Shown: piece after piece, positions 1-6,331 of the stretch
Numbering within the stretch: position 1 is the stretch's first letter
How the letters are laid out: each line of letters begins with the position of its first letter
Source: Bacteroides sp. CAG:545
GTDB lineage: Bacteria; Bacteroidota; Bacteroidia; Bacteroidales; UBA932
Direction of reading: 5' to 3'
DNA: 10,134 nucleotides
Assembly (NCBI GenBank): GCA_000432515.1
Contig: HF996021.1
Location: forward strand, 11,716-21,849
Made by a program: the position numbers and the translations under genes
Notes under the pieces: model-generated
Databases searched by the model: none
What the model saw: the letters and a program-made list of their open reading frames with translations, nothing else
Told to the model about the DNA's origin: nothing

Positions 1-35
1 ATTCCTGCTTTACCATTCATTGTTCCTTCAGCCAT
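1..35 (-). CDS. Possible start of an unidentified gene, cut by the left edge
   Basis: An ATG read leftwards from position 35 opens a frame that stays open to the window edge and encodes MAEGTMNGKAG. It is the first ATG after the AT-rich spacer that follows tex. A box matching the Bacteroidota -7 consensus lies 18 bases upstream of it (54-61), and an A/T-rich leader without a Shine-Dalgarno motif precedes it, like the other genes here. Eleven codons are too few to assign a family and I do not recognise the protein. It could be a chance open frame. The context (promoter-like box, same strand, end of the spacer) is the main support. Confidence 0.35.
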   Translation of the reverse strand, partial: MAEGTMNGKAG

Positions 36-138
36 CTTATTACAATTACATTACAAATATAATTGTTTTCAAGTAAATCAAGAACAATCTGAAAGGAAAA
101 ATCTATATTTTCTTAATTTTTGTGAAAATTACTGCTGA
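36..138. other. AT-rich spacer after tex; no convincing terminator
   Basis: This 103-base stretch separates the tex stop codon from the putative gene at the left edge. It is strongly AT-rich compared with the genes. Apart from the candidate -7 box it holds a 6-bp A/T-only inverted repeat, AATTTT/AAAATT, at 115-120 and 125-130. That repeat has no GC-rich stem, and no U-run follows it on the minus strand, so I do not call it a terminator. Transcription from tex may end by another mechanism or read through. Confidence 0.6.
54..61 (-). promoter_or_regulatory. Candidate -7 promoter box (TATATTTG)
   Basis: Read on the minus strand the bases are TATATTTG, a full match to the Bacteroidota -7 consensus TAnnTTTG recognised by the RpoD-type sigma factor. 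The box ends 18 bases before the ATG at 35, so the RNA leader would be roughly a dozen bases. Upstream, TTG trinucleotides lie at 79-81 and 85-87, giving spacers of 17 and 23 bases. These bracket, but do not equal, the usual distance of about 20 to the -33 TTTG element. No exact TTTG is present there. Confidence 0.45.
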
Positions 139-2268
139 TTATCTTACTAATCTGAGGGATATTCTGCGTCTGTCCAAATCCACGCCAATAACCTTCACTG
201 TCACGTGCTGATGCAGTTTCAATGTGACCTTACCATCTCTTCTGCCCATCTGGGAAACGTGGATCAGACCGTTTTCATGGACACCCAAATCCACGAAGGC
301 ACCGAATGCGGTAATGTTGGTAACAATTCCCGGGACCTCCATTCCGACCTGCAGGTCCTCTATCGAATGTATGTCGTCTGCAAATGAAAACTCCTGCGCC
401 GCCTCACGCGGATCCCGTCCAGGCTTCGCAAGTTCCTTGACAATATCATTGACAGTAGGCAGGCCGAATTCCTTCTCAACATATTTCTCAGGCTCGATCT
501 TGGAACACAGCTCCTGGTTTCCGACAAGCTGCTCAGCAGTGACACCGAGATCGGAAGCCATTTTCGAGACGATATGATAGCACTCCGGATGCACAGCCGA
601 GTTGTCGAGAGGATTCTCTGCTCCCGGAATACGGAGGAAGCCTGCACATTGTTCAAAAGCCTTTTCCCCGAGACGCGGTACAGACATCAGGTCCTTTCTG
701 GAGCGGAAACCGCCCTTGTCTGAACGGGTCTTGACGATGGCGGAGGCCAATGCCGGACCGATTCCGGACACATAGCTGAGCAGATAACTGCTCGCCGTAT
801 TCAGGTTCACACCTACAGTATTCACGCAGCTCTCCACAGTATTGTCCAGTTTTTCCTTCAGAAGAGACTGGTCCACATCATACTGGTACTGCCCCACTCC
901 CAACGATTTGGGGTCAATCTTCACCAACTCCGCAAGCGGGTCCATAAGACGCCTTCCGATGGACACTGCACCTCGCACAGTCACATCCTCATCCGGGAAT
1001 TCCTCTCTTGCAACATCCGACGCCGAGTAAATGGAAGCCCCGTCCTCGCTGACCACGAACACCTTGCATCCGTCAGGCAGCGGCACACGTTTTATAAAAT
1101 CTTCAGTCTCACGGCTCGCTGTTCCGTTTCCTATAGCAATCGCCTGGATACCATAGTCTTCCAGCATCGATGATATAGATGTGATAGCCTTGATCTTCTC
1201 ATTCTGCGGAGGATGAGGATAGATGATTTCGTGATGCAGAAGATTTCCGTGCTCATCCAGACAGACCGTCTTGCATCCGTTACGGAATCCCGGATCTATC
1301 GCCATTGTCCTTTTTTGGCCCACAGGTGCAGCGAGAAGCAACTGGCGCAAGTTTTCTCCGAAAACACGGATAGACTCCTGGTCAGCCTTCAGCTTGAACT
1401 CCTTCAGTATTTCACCGGTGATGGACGGTTCTATAAGACGCTTGTAGGCATCATCTACAGCCATACGGATCTGCTGTGCAAGTTCACCTGCAGGATATCT
1501 GCGCTCCTGACAGAAGTCATAATATATCTTGTTTCCGCATTTCTCAGGATCAGCGTCGATCTTCACGTTCAGCCATCCCTCCGACTCCCCTCTCAATATC
1601 GCCAGAAGCCTGTGAGCCGCAATTCTCGAAAGCGGTTCCGCATAATCGAAATAGTTCTCGAACTTCTGGGACTCAAGATTCTCCTTTCCGGCCTTGGTCA
1701 CCTTTGACACCACACGCCTTGTACGGAATACCGACCTCATCGCCTCCCTGACCTTGGCTGATTCCGAAAGCCTCTCGGCAATGATATCGCGGGCGCCTGC
1801 CAATGCCGCCTCAACATCAGGCACCTTGTCATTGACATACTTGGCAGCCTCTGCCTGCAGATTACGGACCTCTACAGCATACATCTTGTCCGCGAGCGGC
1901 TCCAGCCCGGCTTCTTTGGCCACAGTGGCACGTGTCCTTCTTTTCGGCCTGTACGGCAGATAAAGGTCCTCAAGTTCATTGGCATTGACACAATTCTCGA
2001 TCGCGGAGCGCAGCTGGGGCGTCAGCTTGTCCTGAGAATCGATGGTCGCGAGTATCGACTCCTTCCTCTTCTCCATGTCCGAGAATACTTCGGTCCAATG
2101 CTTGATAGACGCAACTTGCTCATCATCAAGACCTCCGGTCCTTTCCTTACGGTAACGGCTGATGAACGGGATAGTACATCCCTCCTCGAAAAGAGCAGCA
2201 CAATTTTCCACCTGCCAGTCCTTGACCAGCAACTTTTCTGCTATAAAATCAATGTAAATGGATTTCAT
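139..2268 (-). CDS. tex: Tex family RNA-binding transcription accessory protein
   Basis: Tex is a cytoplasmic nucleic-acid-binding protein, related to eukaryotic Spt6, thought to act with RNA polymerase; its exact role differs between species. The 709 residues show the full Tex order. The helical N-terminal Tex domain includes the conserved stretch IPFISRYRKERTGGL (33-47). A YqgF/RNase H-like domain starts at about 319 (TMAIDPGFRNG). Helix-hairpin-helix repeats lie at about 494-548 (SGIGPALASAIV and the following PRLG). A C-terminal S1 RNA-binding domain at about 640-709 carries GIVTNITAFGAFVDLG and HVSQM. Length is close to the 770-785 residues of E. coli and Pseudomonas Tex, and the protein ends directly after S1. 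The ATG start gives the N-terminus expected for the family. Its start lies 8 bases after the ClC stop codon, so the two genes are probably cotranscribed. No motif is missing and I see no frameshift. Confidence 0.96.
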   Translation of the reverse strand: MKSIYIDFIAEKLLVKDWQVENCAALFEEGCTIPFISRYRKERTGGLDDEQVASIKHWTEVFSDMEKRKESILATIDSQDKLTPQLRSAIENCVNANELEDLYLPYRPKRRTRATVAKEAGLEPLADKMYAVEVRNLQAEAAKYVNDKVPDVEAALAGARDIIAERLSESAKVREAMRSVFRTRRVVSKVTKAGKENLESQKFENYFDYAEPLSRIAAHRLLAILRGESEGWLNVKIDADPEKCGNKIYYDFCQERRYPAGELAQQIRMAVDDAYKRLIEPSITGEILKEFKLKADQESIRVFGENLRQLLLAAPVGQKRTMAIDPGFRNGCKTVCLDEHGNLLHHEIIYPHPPQNEKIKAITSISSMLEDYGIQAIAIGNGTASRETEDFIKRVPLPDGCKVFVVSEDGASIYSASDVAREEFPDEDVTVRGAVSIGRRLMDPLAELVKIDPKSLGVGQYQYDVDQSLLKEKLDNTVESCVNTVGVNLNTASSYLLSYVSGIGPALASAIVKTRSDKGGFRSRKDLMSVPRLGEKAFEQCAGFLRIPGAENPLDNSAVHPECYHIVSKMASDLGVTAEQLVGNQELCSKIEPEKYVEKEFGLPTVNDIVKELAKPGRDPREAAQEFSFADDIHSIEDLQVGMEVPGIVTNITAFGAFVDLGVHENGLIHVSQMGRRDGKVTLKLHQHVTVKVIGVDLDRRRISLRLVR

Positions 2269-2276
2269 CTAAGTTA

Positions 2277-4052
2277 TTAATCTTGAGACAATTCTTTCAA
2301 TTCTTCCCTGTATGCGGAGAATATCTTGGATTTGGAAACGAACCCCACATAAGTCCTGTCCTTCTTCACGACCGGCAGGTTCCAGGCATCCGTATTCTCG
2401 AACTTTTTCATCACACTGTCCATCTTCTCGCCCTCATAGACATAGGCAGGAGAAGATTTCATATAATTGTAAACGTGCATCTTATCATACAGCTCCGTCT
2501 GGAACATATCCTTTCTGACATCCTCAAGCGAGACATAGCCCTGCAGATGCCCTCGTGAATCTACCACAGGGAAGATATTGCGTGCCGAACTGGAAATCGC
2601 CTGCACGAACTCGCCGAGCGTAGCATCTATGCATACCGGTGTAAAATTCGTCTCCACCACATCGGAAATCTTCAGAAGCGTAAGCACAGCCTGGTCGCTG
2701 TCGTGGGTGAGAAGATCACCCGTCATCGCAATTCGCTTCGTATAAATCGAATATTTCTCGAAGAGACGTATGGTACCGAACGCTATGGTAGATGTAATGA
2801 TAAGCGGGATGAAGAGTTCATAACCGCCTGATATTTCGGCAATAAGGAAGATTGCCGTCATCGGGGCCTGCATCACTCCCGCCATCAGTCCGGCCATACC
2901 CACCAGCACGAAATTCTGTTCCGGAACCACAAACTCAGTCCCGGCCATCAGAAGATTGGTCACCCTCGCAAGCAGGAAACCGGCGATTGCGCCCACGAAC
3001 AATGTCGGACCGAAAGTACCGCCGACACCGCCTCCCGCATTGGTCAATGTCATTGAAAAGACCTTGAGAAAAAGTATCAATGCAAAGAATACAGGGACCA
3101 GCCACGGCTTGTGCAGCATGAAAGAAAGTACAGTCTCCCCGTCATAGGAAATAGGCTGGCCGTTCAGGAGCGGACCGAGCGCGTCATAGCCCTCACCGTA
3201 CAAAGGCGGGAACAGGAAAATGAGAAGTCCAAGACCAATTGCGCAGAACGCCCATTTGACGTAAGGATTCTTCATCTTTCCCAACCTGTCCTCGAGTTTC
3301 AGCGTGGTTCTGAGGAAATACAATGAACAAAGTCCGCAGAAAAAGCCGAGGAGCACATAGAACGGGACGTTATGGATTTCAAACGGGGTCAATGTACACT
3401 CGAACGGAAGGCTGTCGCCAAGAAATATATATGACACCATCGTGGCCGAGACCGTAGAAAGCAGCAGCGGCATCATTGACGTCATGGATATATTGAAAAG
3501 GAGAATTTCCAATGTGAAGAGCACACCGGCAAGCGGCGCCTTGAAAATTCCGGCCACTGCACCGGCCGCACCGCATCCCAGCAATATGGTAATGTTCCTG
3601 TAGGACATCCCCATATACCGCGCGAAGTTCGAGCCGATCGCCGCGCCTGTATATACGATAGGAGCTTCCGCACCGACAGAGCCTCCGAAGCCGATGGTCA
3701 ATGAACTGGTCAATATGGATGACCACATATTATGGGGTCTGATCCTGGACTCGTTCTTGGATACGGCCACCAGCACCTTGGTCACTCCATGACCGATATT
3801 GTCCTTGATCACAAGACGCAATATGAGAAGCGACAGGAGCATTCCGACTCCAGGATAAACCAAGTACAGGAAATTGTCCCCGGCACTGTCAAACCAGCTG
3901 GTCAGGCCACGATGAATGGCCCTGACGAGAGTTTCAAGCAGCACAGCGGCCAAACCGCTGCTTATACCCACGACAAGCGACAACAGAAGAAGCTTGTTCT
4001 TTTCGGGCAAGCCTCTCAAAAAAAGTTTAAGTTCTGTCAGCCATTTCATCAT
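2277..4052 (-). CDS. ClC-family chloride channel/transporter with two CBS domains
   Basis: This is an inner-membrane ClC protein that moves chloride, either passively or in exchange for protons, as a homodimer. From the ATG at 4052 it has 591 residues: a hydrophobic ClC core to about 440, then two CBS domains at about 461-516 and 525-585, which in other ClC proteins often bind adenine nucleotides. Signature sites seen: GHGVTK (87-92) where E. coli ClC has GSGIPE; GSVGAEAP (124-131) with the external gating Glu129; E182-I183 where E. coli has the Glu202-Glu203 pair; GTFGP (345-349), matching GxFxP; and Tyr437 of the central anion site. A Glu in place of Ile183 would be expected in a typical proton-coupled exchanger. 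An upstream TTG (4080-4082) would add ten residues, but I prefer the tandem ATGs at 4052 and 4049. The gene sits just behind a terminator and probably begins its own transcript with tex. Confidence 0.95.
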   Translation of the reverse strand: MMKWLTELKLFLRGLPEKNKLLLLSLVVGISSGLAAVLLETLVRAIHRGLTSWFDSAGDNFLYLVYPGVGMLLSLLILRLVIKDNIGHGVTKVLVAVSKNESRIRPHNMWSSILTSSLTIGFGGSVGAEAPIVYTGAAIGSNFARYMGMSYRNITILLGCGAAGAVAGIFKAPLAGVLFTLEILLFNISMTSMMPLLLSTVSATMVSYIFLGDSLPFECTLTPFEIHNVPFYVLLGFFCGLCSLYFLRTTLKLEDRLGKMKNPYVKWAFCAIGLGLLIFLFPPLYGEGYDALGPLLNGQPISYDGETVLSFMLHKPWLVPVFFALILFLKVFSMTLTNAGGGVGGTFGPTLFVGAIAGFLLARVTNLLMAGTEFVVPEQNFVLVGMAGLMAGVMQAPMTAIFLIAEISGGYELFIPLIITSTIAFGTIRLFEKYSIYTKRIAMTGDLLTHDSDQAVLTLLKISDVVETNFTPVCIDATLGEFVQAISSSARNIFPVVDSRGHLQGYVSLEDVRKDMFQTELYDKMHVYNYMKSSPAYVYEGEKMDSVMKKFENTDAWNLPVVKKDRTYVGFVSKSKIFSAYREELKELSQD

Positions 4053-4057
4053 CAGTA

Positions 4058-4065
4058 CAAACTTA
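4058..4065 (-). promoter_or_regulatory. Candidate -7 promoter box (TAAGTTTG) before the ClC gene
   Basis: The minus strand reads TAAGTTTG, a full match to TAnnTTTG. Only 28 bases separate the end of the upstream terminator from the ClC ATG, so a promoter for this gene is expected here or inside the terminator. The box ends 5 bases before the ATG at 4052, so transcription would begin at or almost at the start codon (a leaderless or near-leaderless RNA), or a bit downstream if the second ATG at 4049 is used. A TTTG lies at 4080-4083 but the spacer is only 14 bases, shorter than usual. The T-run of the terminator lies at the normal -33 distance. Confidence 0.35.
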
Positions 4066-4080
4066 CACAAAAGCGATGAC

Positions 4081-4113
4081 AAAAAAAACCGGAAACGAAG
4101 AATTCGTTCCCGG
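4081..4113 (-). terminator. Intrinsic terminator after the small acidic-protein gene
   Basis: On the minus strand an 11-bp stem forms between 4113-4103 (CCGGGAACGAA) and 4099-4089 (TTCGTTTCCGG). All positions pair in RNA if one G-U wobble is counted. The loop is UUC (4102-4100), and eight U follow at once (4088-4081). The wobble is a mismatch when the structure is read on the plus strand, and the plus-strand copy has A instead of U after it, so it is directional. It lies 22 bases after the TAG stop of the small gene and ends the htrA-rpoD-argS-ygiQ side of the window. Confidence 0.88.
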
Positions 4114-4135
4114 CATAACTCTCATTGTACTTTTC

Positions 4136-4495
4136 CTAAGCGTCAGACGCATCATCATCACTGGAAGAATACTGGGAGATATTGTCATCCGGCAGTGTCT
4201 CACCTCCTGCTGTATCAGGAGCCGTGGTATCTCCATCCTCTGAGGCATCTTCCTCAAGCCATTTCTCGATGTCGTCAGGATTGTCCGTCTTGATCTTGAT
4301 CTTCACAAGATAGATAGCATCCGGAACTTCGACAGTCACAGCATAGAAGCATGTGCCGTCCGGCTTGTCATACTTTATCAGGTCAGGCAGATAGTCACTG
4401 AAACCCTTCGGATACTTCTCTACAAACGCTGCCGCAAGCTCCTTGGACATCTTCTCGTAGCTCACAACCGCTCTCTTTTTCTGATTAGTCGCCAT
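4136..4495 (-). CDS. Small acidic-tailed protein of unknown function
   Basis: It encodes 119 residues. An upstream TTG (4550-4552) would add 19 residues rich in Lys and Arg, but the ATG at 4495 gives a cleaner start, preceded by A-rich bases as expected in Bacteroidota. Residues 1-70 look like a compact folded domain: a basic start (NQKKRAVV), a predicted helix (SKELAAAFVEKYP), then alternating hydrophobic strands around YAVTVEVPDAIYLVKIKIK. From 71 onward the chain becomes low-complexity and acidic, with 18 Asp/Glu in 49 residues and a single Lys. There is no signal peptide, membrane segment or cysteine cluster; the only Cys is 49. The layout resembles short hypothetical proteins I recall from Bacteroidales, but I cannot name a domain or function. 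The gene lies 93 bases after ygiQ, and a strong terminator closes it. Confidence 0.8.
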   Translation of the reverse strand: MATNQKKRAVVSYEKMSKELAAAFVEKYPKGFSDYLPDLIKYDKPDGTCFYAVTVEVPDAIYLVKIKIKTDNPDDIEKWLEEDASEDGDTTAPDTAGGETLPDDNISQYSSSDDDASDA

Positions 4496-4588
4496 ATTAT
4501 TTGTACCGTTACTTTTTATATAGTCTTTCTTTCTTCTTATTTCGCGATGCAATAATAGGACAATTTTTTCTAATACAAATATGTTATC
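4496..4588. other. Intergenic region between ygiQ and the small gene; weak promoter candidate
   Basis: This 93-base AT-rich gap is the longest within the right-hand gene cluster. The minus strand has CATATTTG at 4576-4583, one base from the TAnnTTTG consensus, which would give an 80-base leader for the small gene. It also has a purine-rich run (GA/A-rich, 4523-4544 complement) and TATATAAAAAG close to the start. I found no hairpin plus U-run after ygiQ, so the small gene may be reached by read-through, by its own weak promoter, or both. Confidence 0.5.
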
Positions 4589-6322
4589 TTACTTTTTTTT
4601 GAAGAAAAATGATTTTTGCATCTTTTTCTTGTCAGGATCGCGCTCCACGAAGACCGGTTTCATCGTTCTCGGGTCCAGTCCGGAATAGAACATGACCGAG
4701 GAAGTCGTCATCGGAGTAGGCGTAAAGTCCTGCACCTGGTCCATATAGATTCCCTTCAATGCCGGATTCGAAGCCAACTTCTGCATATCGCTCATATGAC
4801 ATCCCGGATGCGAAGAAATAAAATACGGGACAATGCCGGTACGCAGCCCCGCATCCGAAGCGATCTTGTCGAATTCCTTGCGCAGACGGCAGAAAAGCTT
4901 GAACGACGGCTTGCCCATGTAATAGAGGACATTGTCCTCAGTATGCTCAGGAGCGACCTTGAGTCTGCCTGACGTATGGTCCAGAATCAGTTCCTTCAGA
5001 TACGGATAGGAAGTCTTGTCCACGAAGCCGTTTTCCGACAGGAACAAGTCATATCTGATGCCGCTGCCGATGTACGCATGACGGATTCCCTTGACCGAAG
5101 TGACATCGTGATAGAGTTTCAGCACCCTCTCGTGACTTCTGTCCATATTAGGGCAAGGAGCAGGGAAAAGACACGATTTGCGCCTGCACACGTCACATAG
5201 AGCCGGATTCTTTCCCCTCATACCGTACATATTCGCAGTAGGCGCTCCCAAGTCAGAGATATTGCCCGCAAATCCCGGAACTTTCAGAAGACCTTTCACC
5301 TCCTTCAATATGGACTGCTCGGAACGCGACTGTATGAACTTGCCCTGATGCGCCGCAATCGTGCAGAAATTACATCCTCCGAAGCATCCGCGATGAGTAT
5401 TGATGGAATACTTGATCATATCGTAGGCAGGAATCCTCTTGCCCTTGTAGCGAGGATGAGGCATCTTCGTGAACGGCAGGTCCCAGAACGAATCCATATC
5501 CTTTTCGTCCGAAGGCGGATAAGGCGGATTGATCTGGACATAACCGTCTCCGGTACCTTCCAACAAGGTATCAGGATGCATCATATTCGCATGAATCTCA
5601 ATATGATGGAAGTTCTCTGCAAATGCTCTCTTGTCCCTCTTGCACTCTTCGAAGGAGTGAAGAATAAGCACACCTTCCTTGGGCTTAGGCTTTCCGCTCA
5701 CATAGAACGCTATCTGCGGAATCTTGTGCATATCGTGACGGCTTCTGCCCGCCTCGATACCTCGGGTCAGTTCCAGCATCGGCTTCTCCCCCATTCCGTA
5801 GCACAAATAGTCCGCGCCGCTTGTCACCAGTACCGAAGGCATCAGACAATCCTTCCAATAGTCATAGTGGGTAAGCCGCCTCAACGAAGCCTCGACTCCG
5901 CCAATGACCACAGGCACATCCGGATACAGTTTCTTCAGGATCTTGGTATAGACAGTCACAGCGTAATCCGGCCTCTGTCCGAACTTCCCGTCAGGGGTAT
6001 AGGCATCATCGTGCCTGAGCCTCTTGGAAGCCGTATAGTGGTTCACCATCGAATCCATGGCCCCTGCATTGACACCGAAATAAAGACGCGGCGCACCCAA
6101 CTTCTTGAAATCCCGCAGGTCGTCGCGCCAGTTCGGCTGAGGCACAACAGCAACGCGCCAGCCCCATTTCTGAAGCCAACGCGCTATACATGCAGTTCCG
6201 AAAGAAGGATGGTCCACGAAAGCGTCACCGGAAAACAAGATAACGTCAATGTAATCCCAGCCTAATGCCTCCACCTCTTTCACAGAGGTCGGAAACATAT
6301 ATGCTTCCTTCTGTTCAGCCAT
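4589..6322 (-). CDS. ygiQ: YgiQ-family (UPF0313) radical SAM protein
   Basis: This is a cytoplasmic radical S-adenosylmethionine enzyme of unknown substrate. The 577 residues start with the YgiQ N-terminal region (DVILFSGDAFVDHPSFG at 26-42, then VIGGVEASLRRL at 139-150, a family hallmark). The radical SAM core carries C313-x3-C317-x2-C320, which should hold the [4Fe-4S] cluster; SAM-side elements such as LGAPTANMYG (358-367) and VAPEHTED (456-463) follow. A second cysteine group (C376, C379, C384, C390) sits inside the core and may bind another metal. The ending PTPMTTSSVMFYSGLDP (535-551) is typical, but the chain stops 26 residues later in a Lys-rich tail, well short of the roughly 740 residues of E. 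coli YgiQ. Frames on either side of the terminal A8 run close quickly, so this is not an obvious frameshift. It begins 9 bases after argS. Confidence 0.94.
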   Translation of the reverse strand: MAEQKEAYMFPTSVKEVEALGWDYIDVILFSGDAFVDHPSFGTACIARWLQKWGWRVAVVPQPNWRDDLRDFKKLGAPRLYFGVNAGAMDSMVNHYTASKRLRHDDAYTPDGKFGQRPDYAVTVYTKILKKLYPDVPVVIGGVEASLRRLTHYDYWKDCLMPSVLVTSGADYLCYGMGEKPMLELTRGIEAGRSRHDMHKIPQIAFYVSGKPKPKEGVLILHSFEECKRDKRAFAENFHHIEIHANMMHPDTLLEGTGDGYVQINPPYPPSDEKDMDSFWDLPFTKMPHPRYKGKRIPAYDMIKYSINTHRGCFGGCNFCTIAAHQGKFIQSRSEQSILKEVKGLLKVPGFAGNISDLGAPTANMYGMRGKNPALCDVCRRKSCLFPAPCPNMDRSHERVLKLYHDVTSVKGIRHAYIGSGIRYDLFLSENGFVDKTSYPYLKELILDHTSGRLKVAPEHTEDNVLYYMGKPSFKLFCRLRKEFDKIASDAGLRTGIVPYFISSHPGCHMSDMQKLASNPALKGIYMDQVQDFTPTPMTTSSVMFYSGLDPRTMKPVFVERDPDKKKMQKSFFFKKK

Positions 6323-6331
6323 ATTGTCAAA

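Noticed and set aside
115..130. AATTTT/AAAATT inverted repeat after tex as a terminator
   Set aside because: Only 6 A/T pairs, no GC pairs, and no U-run on the minus strand.
1213..1707. 164-codon plus-strand open frame opposite tex
   Set aside because: Antisense to conserved Tex sequence; composition is that of a reverse-complement shadow with no domain signature.
4053..4082. TTG start giving a 601-residue ClC protein
   Set aside because: It would begin at the edge of the terminator U-run; tandem ATGs at 4052 and 4049 lie just downstream and match a normal ClC N-terminus better.
4571..4588. Terminator directly after ygiQ
   Set aside because: No stem of useful length and no hairpin-linked U-run could be found in 4496-4588 on the minus strand.
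5348..6265. 305-codon plus-strand open frame opposite ygiQ
   Set aside because: It is entirely antisense to a clear radical SAM gene, is Arg/His/Ile-rich in the way of a shadow frame, and shows no recognisable motif or promoter box.
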